A DNA stretch of 64,000 nt. Origin: Acidobacteriaceae bacterium dw_441. GTDB lineage: Bacteria > Acidobacteriota > Terriglobia > Terriglobales > Acidobacteriaceae. Below the pieces are notes generated by a model, which did no database searches, had not been told where the DNA came from, and saw only the letters and a list, made by a program, of their open reading frames with translations. Of this stretch, positions 53,458 through 62,633 are shown one piece after another. The stretch spans positions 310,001 to 374,000 of the forward strand of contig JAAVVA010000003.1 in NCBI GenBank assembly GCA_018449715.1. The letters are read 5' to 3'. How positions within the stretch are numbered: position 1 is the stretch's first letter; each line of letters begins with the position of its first letter. Both the position numbers and the translations under genes were made by a program.

Positions 53458-54342
53458 TTACAGGGTAATCATGACCACGGCCACGGCCGCGACCAGCATT
53501 CCGAATGCTTGCCTCCGAGTGGGCCATTCGTGGAGGGTCCACGCCGCCAGCAGGATCGTCGACGCAGGGTAGAGCGAAGCCAGCACTGCTGCCACGTCCA
53601 GCCGCCCCGCCCGCGTGGAGGCGATGAACAGCAGGTTGCCCGAGGTATCCAGCACCGCCGTCGAGAGCGCCCATAGCACCGCGCCTTTCGGGAGCCATCC
53701 CTTCACCCCGGCATCCGTGCCGCCTCGCAGCGTCATTACAACCAGAAGCGTCCCGCAGGCGGTCAGGCTCCCTATCCTCGCGGTCGCCATCGGCCACAGA
53801 ACACCTGCAACCCCGGCAAACTTCAGCGCGGTGAAGTAAAGCCCGAACCCCGCGCCGGAAAGAATCGCCAGCCACATTGTCGCGCTCGAAACCGGAACCG
53901 ACTCGGGGTTGTCCCCGGCGGCAATCATCCAGATCGCAGCCCCCGCCACGACGAAGCCCGCCACCCGCATCCAGCCGGGCCAGCCCTCTTCGACCGCGGA
54001 GATCGCCGCCGGAATCGCCGCAGCCAGCAGACCGCTGATCGCAGCGGAGACGCCCATCGCTCCTCGCGACAGGGCAATGTAAAAGCCTGTAAGAGAAAGT
54101 CCTGCCAGAACGCCTGCCGCCAGGCCCCACGCCAGCGGAGCCCCATGCGGAAACGGAGTCCCCAGCAGCAGGCAGGTAGCCACCAGCACGCACAGACTGG
54201 CCGAGTGGCTGGTTATCACGACACGTAACGTGCCGCTCATCGAGCCACCCGCGTGCTTGGCCGCCATTCCTCCGGAGAAGTCTCCTCCTCCCCACAGAAT
54301 GGCAGCCGCCAGCGCCAGCAGTACGTTCGCTTGAGGCATCAA
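53458..54342 (-). CDS. EamA-family (DMT) transporter
   Basis: 294 residues with ten hydrophobic segments in two repeats of five, as expected for the drug/metabolite transporter family. The first half starts LLALAAAILWGGGDFSGGMA and the second has AILSGAGFGLYFTALKFAG and VLASLYPASTILLAAWTLHE (the EamA motif). The substrate is not visible. It ends 26 bp from the PPK2 stop, tail to tail, and starts 10 bp after a VWFA gene stop. Confidence 0.9.
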   Translation of the reverse strand: MMPQANVLLALAAAILWGGGDFSGGMAAKHAGGSMSGTLRVVITSHSASLCVLVATCLLLGTPFPHGAPLAWGLAAGVLAGLSLTGFYIALSRGAMGVSAAISGLLAAAIPAAISAVEEGWPGWMRVAGFVVAGAAIWMIAAGDNPESVPVSSATMWLAILSGAGFGLYFTALKFAGVAGVLWPMATARIGSLTACGTLLVVMTLRGGTDAGVKGWLPKGAVLWALSTAVLDTSGNLLFIASTRAGRLDVAAVLASLYPASTILLAAWTLHEWPTRRQAFGMLVAAVAVVMITL

Positions 54343-54352
54343 TCGAAAGAAA

Positions 54353-55681
54353 TTACTGTTTCGGCGTTGTAGTCGGAGACGAGGTCACCACGTTCGCCGG
54401 ACCTGCGTCGCTCGCTGTCGGGTAGTAACCCTTCTTGGAGATGACGGTCAGGTTCGGACGCTGGACGCGCACCTCGATCGGGCGGTACTTGCCGTCGATA
54501 AACGGCTGGTGCGTGTAGTAGCCGATCATGTACTGCGTGCGGACCTGCTCGAAGATCTTCTGGAAGCTCTCCTCGATTCCGCGCTGGCGGAACTCCGCGT
54601 CGAGGCTTCCTCCGGTCTCGCTGGTGTAGAGCGGAAGCACGTTATCCCGCATCGTGTACGGAAGGTGGATCTTGTCGAGGAAGCCGAGCACCGGCAGCGA
54701 GGAGTCGCCGACCAGCGTGCCGAAGACGGCAATCTGGTTGCGCTGCAGATACTGGATGACCTCTTTGGTCTTGGCCTTCGATCCGTACTCCTTGCCGTCG
54801 CTGATGACGTAGATCACGCGGCGGCGCCCCTTGCCGGCCTTGGCGGTCGCCTTGGCTGCCTCGAGGATCGCGTCGTTGAGCGTATGAACTTCCTTCGGAA
54901 CCTTCAGCTCCATCGACGGGCTGTTGCGGATCGGGGCCGTGTTCGGGTCGAACTGGCGGCCATTGATAACCGTCGTCTGGGCCAGCGGGCCGCCCATGTT
55001 CATATAGGTATCGCGGCCCGTGCTCTTCGAGGTCTGAAGGGCGAAATTCAGGCGGGCGCTTTGGGAGCCGGTGAAGTCCGTCCAAAGGCGGGGACCGTTG
55101 TTGTAGGTGTAGAGCGCGACCTCGTCATAAGGCGCGAAGGCTCCCTGCAGCGCGGCCAGAGAGTTATTCACCTTGGCCATGTTGTCCTGCGTGAGGCTCT
55201 GGTCGATCACGAGAGCAACCGAGAGCGGGTAGGGGTCAACCGTGAAGTTGGTGATGCGCTGCGGGACATTGTTCTCGTAGACCCTGACCTCGCGCCAGGT
55301 GATGCCCGGAACGAGGTTGCCCTTGTTGTCCTTGACGGTGAAGGGAACTTCGACGAAGTTGGTCCGCACGACCAGCCGGAAGGAGTCGGCTCCCATCTCG
55401 GGAGCGGGGCCTTCGTCCTGAGCCGGGGTGGTTCCGGCGGCGGGGGCGGTGGGAGCCTGCTGCTGCGGTTCGGCTGACTGCGGGGCGCCGTTGGTGGCTG
55501 GCGTGGTTCCCATGCCGGGACGCACGGTGTTCAGAGCGGGCAGGCCGACCTGCGGGCGCGGCGCGTCGGGAATCTGCTGCTGCGCGTCCGAAGCGGTTGA
55601 CGCTTCCTGGGTCGTTTGTGCCTGCTGCTGCCCCAGCGTCATGAACGCCAGAACTCCCGCCAATACGCTATGCCTGACCAA
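54353..55681 (-). CDS. Secreted VWFA-related acidobacterial-domain protein
   Basis: 442 residues. Signal peptide (about 1-22), Pro/Gln-rich linker, then a VWFA-type domain: VPFTVKDNKGNLVPGITWRE and VALVIDQSLTQDNMAKVNNS, where the MIDAS DxSxS motif reads DQSLT. Further on VIYVISDGKEYGSK. The family is known only from acidobacteria (TIGR03436-like). Surface binding is likely, but no partner is visible. TTG start after GGGGG. Stop lies 10 bp before the EamA gene. Confidence 0.88.
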   Translation of the reverse strand: MVRHSVLAGVLAFMTLGQQQAQTTQEASTASDAQQQIPDAPRPQVGLPALNTVRPGMGTTPATNGAPQSAEPQQQAPTAPAAGTTPAQDEGPAPEMGADSFRLVVRTNFVEVPFTVKDNKGNLVPGITWREVRVYENNVPQRITNFTVDPYPLSVALVIDQSLTQDNMAKVNNSLAALQGAFAPYDEVALYTYNNGPRLWTDFTGSQSARLNFALQTSKSTGRDTYMNMGGPLAQTTVINGRQFDPNTAPIRNSPSMELKVPKEVHTLNDAILEAAKATAKAGKGRRRVIYVISDGKEYGSKAKTKEVIQYLQRNQIAVFGTLVGDSSLPVLGFLDKIHLPYTMRDNVLPLYTSETGGSLDAEFRQRGIEESFQKIFEQVRTQYMIGYYTHQPFIDGKYRPIEVRVQRPNLTVISKKGYYPTASDAGPANVVTSSPTTTPKQ

Positions 55682-55927
55682 TCAAAACCCCCGTACACTT
55701 TCGCCGGTCCGCTGAGTCGGAGCCGGAAAATCCCAGCTACCAGAGTATCAGCGCCGGGGTGAGGAGGCTATCCCAATCGCCGGGTTGGTCCCCACCTGAT
55801 CTGTAGGACGCAACAGACGGGTAGAATGTTGTGCCTGCGCGGGTTATCGAAGCGGGATGGTTACGGTGGGTCGCCGACGAAGATTTTTCCGCTGACCTTG
55901 GGGCGAATTCCATCGTCTAATCAACAC

Positions 55928-56959
55928 ATGCGCGTCCCTCTGAATACTCTTGCTGCCCTGTGCCTCCTGCCGTTCGGCCTTACCTCCTCTTTGTGCGCCC
56001 AGGAGGCTCCTTCGCCCAGCGGGCCTCCTCCGGCCAGCAAGGCCGCCCCGGAGCAGCCGGTGGATATTGGCGACACCCAGACCCTGAAGGTCAACGTCAA
56101 TCTGGTGAACGTCTACTTCTCGGTTCGCGACAAGAACGGATACATCACCAACCTGGGCAAGGACGACTGCCAGATCTTCGAGGACAAGGCGCTGCAGAAG
56201 ACCCGCAACTTCACCCAGGAAAAGAACCTTCCACTGACCATCGGAATCCTGCTCGACACCAGCGGAAGCCAGCAGAATGTTCTACCGATGGAGCAGGAGG
56301 CGGGGGCAGAGTTTCTGAAGGACATGCTGACGCCGAAGGACGAGGCCTTCCTGATCTCCTTCGATATCAACGTGGACCTGCTGGCCGATTACACGAACTC
56401 ACCGCGTGAGCTGAAGCGCGCGCTGGACAAGGCCATCATCAACACGGGCGCGGGAACCGGCTCGGTGACGGGGAATGGAGCCCCGCGAGGCACTCTGCTT
56501 TACGACGCCGTGTATCTTGCCGCGCACGACAAGCTGCACCAGGAGGCAGGGCGAAAGGTGATCGTCATGCTGACCGACGGGCAGGACCAGGGATCGCAGG
56601 AGAATATCCGCACCGCGATCGAGGCCGTGCAGAAATCGAACGCAATCGTTTACGTCATCCTGATTGCGGACCGAGGGGCCTATGGCAGCTTCGGGTACAG
56701 CGGCGCGGGCGATATGGACCGCCTGGCACGGGAGACGGGCGGGCGTGTGATCAACGTCGGGAGCAACGGAAAGAGGCTGCAGGATGCATTCAGCCAGATT
56801 CAGGACGAGCTGCGGACGCAGTATCTTGCCAGCTACACGCCGACGAATCTGAAGGCCGATGGAAGTTTCCGCACTCTGAACATCACCTGCGGCAAGGATA
56901 CGAAGGTGCAGACCCGCAAGGGCTACTACGCTCTGGCGGATAACGCCGGGAACGACTAA
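55928..56959 (+). CDS. Secreted VWFA-related acidobacterial-domain protein
   Basis: 343 residues from ATG 55928. Signal peptide (about 1-24), then NLVNVYFSVRDKNGYITNLG, the MIDAS in IGILLDTSGSQQNV (complete DTSGS), VIVMLTDGQDQGS, RLARETGGRVINVGSNGKR and TQYLASYTPTN, the family's end. It is divergent from the other VWFA gene with 246 bp between. The two are related but clearly differ in linker and MIDAS. Confidence 0.9.
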   Translation: MRVPLNTLAALCLLPFGLTSSLCAQEAPSPSGPPPASKAAPEQPVDIGDTQTLKVNVNLVNVYFSVRDKNGYITNLGKDDCQIFEDKALQKTRNFTQEKNLPLTIGILLDTSGSQQNVLPMEQEAGAEFLKDMLTPKDEAFLISFDINVDLLADYTNSPRELKRALDKAIINTGAGTGSVTGNGAPRGTLLYDAVYLAAHDKLHQEAGRKVIVMLTDGQDQGSQENIRTAIEAVQKSNAIVYVILIADRGAYGSFGYSGAGDMDRLARETGGRVINVGSNGKRLQDAFSQIQDELRTQYLASYTPTNLKADGSFRTLNITCGKDTKVQTRKGYYALADNAGND

Positions 56960-56997
56960 GGCTCTCCGGCAAACATCCGTAAAGTAGAGGATGGAGG

Positions 56998-57699
56998 CTA
57001 AGCCTCCATCGCTCCTGAGTACACGGCCATGCCCGCGACCGCGTCGACGCCCATCGCGTCGAGCGCATCGACCTCGGCGCGCTCCTTGATGCCGCCCGCG
57101 ACGATCAGCTGCTTTGCCGTGGTGGCGCGCAGGATGGCGGCGACGTCGATGGGGAAGCCGGTCATGGTGCCCTCGGTATCGACGTGGGTGTAGAGGAAGG
57201 CGGCGCAGTAGTCCTCAAGCCACGTCACGGCCTCTTCGGGAGTGAGCGCGACGTTCTCCTTCCATCCGCGCACGGCGACCTGCCCGCCCTTGGTATCGAC
57301 CGAGAAGACAAGCTGCTCTTCGCCGAGCGCATCGCGCAGTTTCTGGGCAAAGTCGAGGTTGATGAGTGGGTGGCGCTTGCGGTCGACCTCGTTGTCGCCA
57401 CCGAAGAGCGACGAGCCGTAGATGACGCGTTTCGCGCCGAGGTCGAGCATGCGCTTGCCGTCTTCCGCGGTGCGAAGGCCGCCGCCGACCTGGCAGGGCA
57501 GCTTCGAGGTGAAGCGCGAGATCAGGTCGGAGTTCGAGCCCTGCCGCATTGCGGCGTCGAGGTCGATCAGCTGCACCAACGGGTACTTGCTGAAGCGTTC
57601 GATCCAGTAGTCGAAGTCATCGAAGGCGAGCTTGAGCTTTTCGCCCTGAACAAGCTGGACGATGCGGCCGCCCATGAGGTCGATGGATGGGATGAGCAA
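56998..57699 (-). CDS. hisA: ProFAR isomerase (HisA)
   Basis: Fourth-step isomerase of histidine synthesis. 233 residues, (beta-alpha)8 barrel. The catalytic Asp is in LIPSIDLMGGRIVQL (about residue 7), with QLIDLDAA, PCQVGGGLRTAEDGKRML and VDTEGTMTGFPIDVAA containing the second Asp. The last codons fold into a 21-bp palindrome (56990-57010) that spans the stop, probably the operon's end. Shorter by about ten residues than usual. Confidence 0.92.
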   Translation of the reverse strand: MLIPSIDLMGGRIVQLVQGEKLKLAFDDFDYWIERFSKYPLVQLIDLDAAMRQGSNSDLISRFTSKLPCQVGGGLRTAEDGKRMLDLGAKRVIYGSSLFGGDNEVDRKRHPLINLDFAQKLRDALGEEQLVFSVDTKGGQVAVRGWKENVALTPEEAVTWLEDYCAAFLYTHVDTEGTMTGFPIDVAAILRATTAKQLIVAGGIKERAEVDALDAMGVDAVAGMAVYSGAMEA

Positions 57700-57717
57700 T
57701 GCGTTCTCCTTATGTGA

Positions 57718-58497
57718 TTAACAGGGCAGGCGTACCGGGACGCCTGCGCGTTCGAGTTCTGCCTTCAGCTCGCGTGAGTCGGTTACGCCGAAGTGGAAGA
57801 TGCTGGCGGCGAGTGCGGCGTCGGCCTTACCGCGCGCAAAGACCTCGGCGAAGTGCGCTGCGGTGCCTGCACCGCCTGAGGCGATAACGGGGATCTGCAC
57901 GGCCTGGGAGACGAGCGCGGTCAGCTCGCAGTCGAAGCCCGAGCGCATGCCGTCGGTGTTCATGCTGGTGAGGAGGATCTCGCCTGCGCCGCGCTGCTCG
58001 GCCTCGATGGCCCATTCGACGACCTTGCGGCCGGTGGGCTTGCGGCCTCCCGCGACGTAGACCTCGGCATCGCCGACGGGGTCGGAGGAGTTGGCGGCGC
58101 GGCGTGCGTCGATGGCGACGATGACGGCCTGTGCTCCGAAACTCGCGCCGATCTCGCCGATCAGCTCGGGCCGCGCGATGGCGGAGGAGTTGATGCTGAC
58201 CTTGTCGGCTCCTGCGTCGAAGACTGCCGCCGCGTCTTCAGCGGAGCGGATGCCGCCGCCGACGGTGAAGGGGATGAACAGCTCGGAGGCGGTGCGCTTG
58301 ACGGTGTCGAGCAGCGTGCCGCGGCCCTCGTGCGTGGCGGTGATGTCGAGCAGGACGATCTCATCGGCCCCTGCGGCGGCGTGGCGGTGCGCCAGCTCGG
58401 CAGGGTCACCGGCGTCGATGATATCGACGAACTGAACGCCTTTGACGACGCGTCCGTCGCGGACGTCTAAGCAGGCGATGATTCTTTTCGTTAGCAC
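57718..58497 (-). CDS. hisF: Imidazole glycerol phosphate synthase subunit HisF
   Basis: Cyclase subunit, 259 residues. Catalytic Asp in [17 protein letters not shown] (residue 11), [35 protein letters not shown] (second Asp near 130) and [18 protein letters not shown] start at 58497. It stands four bases into a 20-codon ORF upstream that repeats the HisF start (58491-58553). Works with HisH, two genes up. Confidence 0.94.
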   Translation of the reverse strand: MLTKRIIACLDVRDGRVVKGVQFVDIIDAGDPAELAHRHAAAGADEIVLLDITATHEGRGTLLDTVKRTASELFIPFTVGGGIRSAEDAAAVFDAGADKVSINSSAIARPELIGEIGASFGAQAVIVAIDARRAANSSDPVGDAEVYVAGGRKPTGRKVVEWAIEAEQRGAGEILLTSMNTDGMRSGFDCELTALVSQAVQIPVIASGGAGTAAHFAEVFARGKADAALAASIFHFGVTDSRELKAELERAGVPVRLPC

Positions 58498-58553
58498 TGG
58501 ATGTACCTCGCTCGCTTTGCGTCAAGGCAGGCGATGATTCTCTTCGTCAGCAT
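58491..58553 (-). CDS. 20-residue ORF repeating the HisF N-terminus
   Basis: Encodes [11 protein letters not shown], the same eleven residues as HisF, then AKRARYIQC and a stop. The nucleotides differ from the real hisF start at four codons, all synonymous (GTG/ATG, CTA/CTG, AAA/AAG, TTA/CTT). Its ATG overlaps the upstream stop (TAATG) and its TAA overlaps the hisF GTG (GTGCTAA). Either a relic of an older hisF start or a coupling relay. The name is not a family name. Confidence 0.45.
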   Translation of the reverse strand: MLTKRIIACLDAKRARYIQC

Positions 58554-58840
58554 TAGTAAGCCTTTACCGGAGTTGCGGAGGGGACGAACTGTTCCGGGGC
58601 TTCGGCGACGATGCGCGCGAGGGCGGCTTCGGGATCAATAGGCTCTCCGCTCTGCGCGAACCACTCGACGACGAGGCCCTGCAGCGGTGCGTGGAGGTGG
58701 AACTCCGTTGTGCCGTCGGAGAGCAGGGCGAGGACCTGTCCGGTGCCGACCAGTGTGCCGACGGATACGAGCTGCTGCAGGAGCGTGTAGCTCGGCTGCG
58801 GCGTTTCTTCGGTGAGCGTGAGTGCGTATACGAAGGGCAT
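58553..58840 (-). CDS. Lipoyl/biotinyl-like small protein without attachment lysine
   Basis: 95 residues. LVSVGTLVGTGQVLALLSDG, then FHLHAPLQGLVVEWFAQSGE and ALARIVAEAP follow the biotin/lipoyl hammerhead fold (L/V-x-x-G-x-x-V pattern), but where the carrier lysine (AMKM) should be, the sequence reads DGTTEFH. There is only one lysine, in the last four residues, so it cannot be biotinylated or lipoylated at the usual turn. It lies between hisH and hisF; its ATG is 6 bp after the hisH stop. Its job in the his operon is unknown. Confidence 0.75.
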   Translation of the reverse strand: MPFVYALTLTEETPQPSYTLLQQLVSVGTLVGTGQVLALLSDGTTEFHLHAPLQGLVVEWFAQSGEPIDPEAALARIVAEAPEQFVPSATPVKAY

Positions 58841-58845
58841 CGGTT

Positions 58846-59454
58846 TTATAGCTCCACGAAGTTCTTGAGGATGCGAAGGCCGGTCTCGCCGGACTTTTCG
58901 GGGTGGAACTGCACGCCCATCACGTTGTCGCGTTCGACCGCTCCGGTGAAGGCTCCGCCGTAGCTGGTAGAGGCGGCGGTGTCCGGGCTGAGGGGGGCGC
59001 GCCATGAGTGCGTGTAGTAGACGAAGCTGCCGGGGGTGACTCCGCGCAGGAGGCGGGCGTTCTCGCGGATGTTCTCGATGGAGTTCCAGCCGACGTGCGG
59101 GCTCTTCAGCTCGGCGTTGTTGTCGGTCGCGGGGAAGCGCTCGCACTTCGAGGCGAAGTGGCCGAGGCCGGGAGTGTTCTCGGACTCGGTCGAGCCCTCG
59201 TAGAGCCACTGGAGGCCAACGCAGATGCCGAGGAAGGGAACTCCGCGAGCGATGGCCTCGCGGGTGGCCTCGGTGAGGTGAAGATCGTGCAGAAGCTGCG
59301 TCGCCTGAAAGTGTCCGACGCCGGGAAGGACGATCTTCGTCGCGTTACGCACGTCGTCGGAGGATTGCGTGACGTGCGTCTCCGCGCCGAGGTAGTGGAG
59401 CGCCTTGAGGACGCTGGTGAGATTGCCCGCTTTGTAGTCGATGACTTGAATCAT
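58846..59454 (-). CDS. hisH: Imidazole glycerol phosphate synthase subunit HisH
   Basis: Glutamine amidotransferase half of the HisFH enzyme. 202 residues; oxyanion and nucleophile sites are in LPGVGHFQA and LGICVGLQWLYEGS (Cys nucleophile near 78). The rest of the triad is VQFHPEKSGETG (His and Glu). It supplies ammonia to HisF. ATG at 59454. hisB stop is 48 bp upstream. Confidence 0.95.
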   Translation of the reverse strand: MIQVIDYKAGNLTSVLKALHYLGAETHVTQSSDDVRNATKIVLPGVGHFQATQLLHDLHLTEATREAIARGVPFLGICVGLQWLYEGSTESENTPGLGHFASKCERFPATDNNAELKSPHVGWNSIENIRENARLLRGVTPGSFVYYTHSWRAPLSPDTAASTSYGGAFTGAVERDNVMGVQFHPEKSGETGLRILKNFVEL

Positions 59455-59502
59455 TGGTTGCGGCTCTTGATTTCTAAGTGTCAGCTCTTCGCTGACGGCT
59501 TG

Positions 59503-60168
59503 TTAGAGGAGGCCCTTGGTGCTTGGCAGAATCTCGGCCATGCGTTCGTCGCGGGAGCAGGCTCCGCGAAGGGCGCGGGCGAAGGCCTTGAAGATGGCTT
59601 CGATCTTGTGGTGGTTCGAGCGACCGTACATCGTCTTCACGTGGACGTTGGCCTTGGCTCCGCGGGCGAAGCCGTCGAAGAAGTCGGCCAGCAGCTCGGA
59701 CTGGAAGTCTCCCACGAGGCGGACCTTCACCTTGTCGTCGACCACGTAGGCCACGCGGCCCGAGAGATCGACGGCGGCGACAGCGAGCGTCTCGTCCATC
59801 GCCATGACGAAGTAACCGGCGCGCAGGATGCCCTTCTTGTTGCCGAGAGCCTTGTTGAAGGCCTCTCCCAGAGCGATGCCCACGTCCTCGACGGTGTGGT
59901 GCTGATCGACGTCGAGATCGCCGTTGCAGGTGAGCGTGAGGTCGAAACCGCCGTGGCGCGTGAACAGCTCCAGCATGTGGTCGAAGAAGCGGATGCCGGT
60001 CGAGACCTTGTAAACGCCGGTGCCGTCAATGTTGAGCTTCAGAGCAATCTGCGTCTCGGTGGTGTCGCGCTTGATCGTTGCCGTTCTTGGCTTGTAGCCC
60101 GTTGCGGTTTTTGGCTTATCGCTGGTTGCTGTGCGCGTCTTGCCCGCTGCGGTAGGTGTCTTTGCCAT
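59503..60168 (-). CDS. hisB: Imidazoleglycerol-phosphate dehydratase
   Basis: Sixth-step dehydratase. Core about residues 33-221: [54 protein letters not shown] and [18 protein letters not shown] give the four metal-binding His/Glu sets. The first 33 residues are an extra segment of about three eight-residue units, K(T/P)(R/K)TAT-type, rich in Thr and Lys. No histidinol-phosphatase domain is fused. Six bases from the hisC stop. Confidence 0.94.
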   Translation of the reverse strand: MAKTPTAAGKTRTATSDKPKTATGYKPRTATIKRDTTETQIALKLNIDGTGVYKVSTGIRFFDHMLELFTRHGGFDLTLTCNGDLDVDQHHTVEDVGIALGEAFNKALGNKKGILRAGYFVMAMDETLAVAAVDLSGRVAYVVDDKVKVRLVGDFQSELLADFFDGFARGAKANVHVKTMYGRSNHHKIEAIFKAFARALRGACSRDERMAEILPSTKGLL

Positions 60169-60174
60169 TTCTTT

Positions 60175-61341
60175 TTATAGCTCCCGTGCTTCTTGATTTT
60201 CTGTGGTTGCTTCCTGATCTTCTGCAGTGCTGAAGCCGTGCATAGCCTTCCAGCCAATCTCTTCGAGCGAGTCCTTCAGTGCCGCGAGGCCTCGCGTGAC
60301 GTGGTCTTCGACGCCAATGGTGATGCGGACGTAGCCATCGCATCCGGGGTCGGCGGAGCGGTCGCGCAGAAGGATGCCGCGCTTGCGCATCGCTGTGACC
60401 AGCTCCTTGTGGAGCGGGCCGATCTTCATCAGCACGAAGTTCGCCGCGCTGGGGAAGTAGCGCACGCCCAGCTCGTCGAGCCCGCCCATCATGCGCTCGC
60501 GTCCGATGCGAATCTGCTCGACGTACCACGCGAGGTAGGCCTGGTCTTCGACGGCGACGGTGAGGCAGTCGAGCGCAACGCCGTTGACGTTGTAAGGCGA
60601 GCTGACCTTGCGAAGATACGTCAGCATCTCCGTGCTGCCGATCAGCATTCCGATGCGAAGATCGGCGAGGCCGTAGGCCTTCGAGAAGGTGCGGGCAACG
60701 ATGAGGTTCGGCGTGGTGGCGATGTCGCTGAGAACGGTTTCGCCGTGAAAGTGGAAGTACGCCTCATCGACCATCACGGCGGCGTGCGGCGCGGCGTTGG
60801 CGATGGCGAGGATCTCGGCGCGGCTCACCGTGGCCCCGGTGGGGTTGTTGGGCGAGGCGACGATGATGAGCTTGGTGCGCTCGTTGATGGCGGCGAGGAA
60901 GCGCTCGAAGGGGAACTGGAGCGTCTCGTCGGCCTGTACCTTGACCAGGTGCGGCGTCATCATGGAGATGCTGACGTCATACATGAAGAATGAAGGCGTG
61001 CAGATGAGGGCTTCGTCCTCTGCTTCGAGGAAGGCGCAGCACATCAGGTGAATCGCTTCATCGACGCCGTTGGTCAGGAGGACCTGCGAGGAGTCGAGGC
61101 CGAGGTGCGCGGCGACCTTGCGCTCCGCGGGCTCGCGCTCCGGGTACTTGGTCAGCTCCTCGGCGGTGATCTGCTTCAGGCGATCGAGCACTCGGGGCGA
61201 AGGCGCGAAGGTGTTCTCGTTGAAGTCGAGACGCAGAGCCTCGCGTGCCGCGAGCGGAGGGTGATACTCCGGCATCGCCAGGACGGCACGGCGCGGCTTT
61301 ACGATGGCAGTCTTCACGTCTGTTTTCGTCGCAACACTCAT
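60175..61341 (-). CDS. hisC: Histidinol-phosphate aminotransferase
   Basis: PLP transaminase of the seventh step. 388 residues; LDFNENTFAPSP, LLTNGVDEAIHLMCCAFLEA, SPNNPTGATVSRAEIL, MVDEAYFHFHGE, then the PLP lysine in VARTFSKAYGLADLRIGMLI. The C-terminus runs KAMHGFSTAEDQEATTENQE, a charged tail not usual in the family. Stop is two bases from the hisD start region. Confidence 0.94.
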   Translation of the reverse strand: MSVATKTDVKTAIVKPRRAVLAMPEYHPPLAAREALRLDFNENTFAPSPRVLDRLKQITAEELTKYPEREPAERKVAAHLGLDSSQVLLTNGVDEAIHLMCCAFLEAEDEALICTPSFFMYDVSISMMTPHLVKVQADETLQFPFERFLAAINERTKLIIVASPNNPTGATVSRAEILAIANAAPHAAVMVDEAYFHFHGETVLSDIATTPNLIVARTFSKAYGLADLRIGMLIGSTEMLTYLRKVSSPYNVNGVALDCLTVAVEDQAYLAWYVEQIRIGRERMMGGLDELGVRYFPSAANFVLMKIGPLHKELVTAMRKRGILLRDRSADPGCDGYVRITIGVEDHVTRGLAALKDSLEEIGWKAMHGFSTAEDQEATTENQEAREL

Positions 61342-61343
61342 GG

Positions 61344-62603
61344 CTACCTCATCCTTACCCGGACGCTTTCAGCGTGACCGGTGAGTCCTTCCGCGGTGGC
61401 AAGCGAGATGGCGTGCGGCCCGAGGCGGCCAAGCCCCTTGCGCGAGTACTCCTGCACGGTGATGATCTTCACGAAGTCGAGCACGCTGAGGCCACCACGC
61501 ACGCGGCCCACGCGGCCGGTGGGAAGTACGTGGTTGGGACCGGAGATGTAGTCGCCCATCGACTGCGGGGCGTAGTCGCCGACGAAGACGCTGCCCGCGT
61601 TCGAGACCCACTTGAGGTCGTCGTGCGAATCGACGGTGAGGTGCTCGGGGGCGAGGCGGTTGGTCAGCTCGCGCGCTTCTGTAACTGTTTTGGTAACAAA
61701 TATCGCGCCCTGCGCCGCGAGCGACTGTTTGGCGATCTTGTTGTCCTTTGCCTGCACCTTGACGGCTGCCGCGACCTCGGTCGCCAGCGTCTCGTTGCTG
61801 GTGATGAGGATGGCGAGGGTCTCGGGATCATGCTCGGCCTGCGCGACGAGGTCGGCGGCGATGCCGGGGGCGTAGCCGGTCTCACTGGTGACGACGATCT
61901 CGGTGGGCCCGGCGGGCATGTCGATGCCGCACTCGGTCGAGACGAGCTGCTTGGCTGCGGTGACGAAGAGGTTGCCGGGGCCGACGATCTTGTTGACCGG
62001 TTCGATGGTGGCGGTGCCGTAGGAGAGCGCGGCGATGGCCTGCGCTCCGCCGACGCGGTAGAACTCCGTGACGCCAGCGAGCCATGCGGCGGCGAGGGTC
62101 TCACGCGCAGGCTTGGGAGAGCAGACGACGATGCGATCGACACCTGCGACCTGCGCGGGCGTGACCGTCATCAGAAGCGTGGAGGGAAGCGGATAGCGGC
62201 CTCCGGGGACATAGCAGCCTACGCTGCCCAGCGGACGGACGATCTGGCCGGTCTTGACGCCTTTGGCCGCGGTGATGGTCCACTCCTGCGGAAGCTGGGC
62301 TTCGGCGAAGGCGAGAATGTTGCCGCGCGCGATCATCATGGCGGCCTGCAGCTCGGGCGCGGTGGCCTCCCATGCAGCCTGCATCTCTTCGCGGGAGACG
62401 AGCAGCGGCTGGTTCTTCTTGAGCGCATCGAACTTGGTGGCGTACTTCTTCAGCGCGGCATCACCGCTCTTGCGAATGTCCGCGAGAATGCGGCGGACGA
62501 CGGGCTCGACCTTCGCGGTGCTGACAGCGCCGCGGCGCTCGATGGAGGCGATCAGGTCGGCGGCGGTCTTCGCGGTGCGGCCGTATGTCTTTACCAGCTT
62601 CAT
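61344..62603 (-). CDS. hisD: Histidinol dehydrogenase
   Basis: Last two oxidation steps of histidine synthesis. 419 residues. VGCYVPGGRYPLPSTLLMTV, GVTEFYRVGGAQAIAALSYG, IVGPGNLFVTAAKQLV and GPTEIVVTSE are the NAD and zinc-site segments; LAPEHLTV and SGPNHVLPTGRVGRVRGGLS hold the catalytic Glu/His set. Sits third in the operon. Preceded by an intergenic hairpin. Confidence 0.95.
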   Translation of the reverse strand: MKLVKTYGRTAKTAADLIASIERRGAVSTAKVEPVVRRILADIRKSGDAALKKYATKFDALKKNQPLLVSREEMQAAWEATAPELQAAMMIARGNILAFAEAQLPQEWTITAAKGVKTGQIVRPLGSVGCYVPGGRYPLPSTLLMTVTPAQVAGVDRIVVCSPKPARETLAAAWLAGVTEFYRVGGAQAIAALSYGTATIEPVNKIVGPGNLFVTAAKQLVSTECGIDMPAGPTEIVVTSETGYAPGIAADLVAQAEHDPETLAILITSNETLATEVAAAVKVQAKDNKIAKQSLAAQGAIFVTKTVTEARELTNRLAPEHLTVDSHDDLKWVSNAGSVFVGDYAPQSMGDYISGPNHVLPTGRVGRVRGGLSVLDFVKIITVQEYSRKGLGRLGPHAISLATAEGLTGHAESVRVRMR

Positions 62604-62633
62604 CTACCAGGGCTCCAGAGGTACAGCTTGTGT

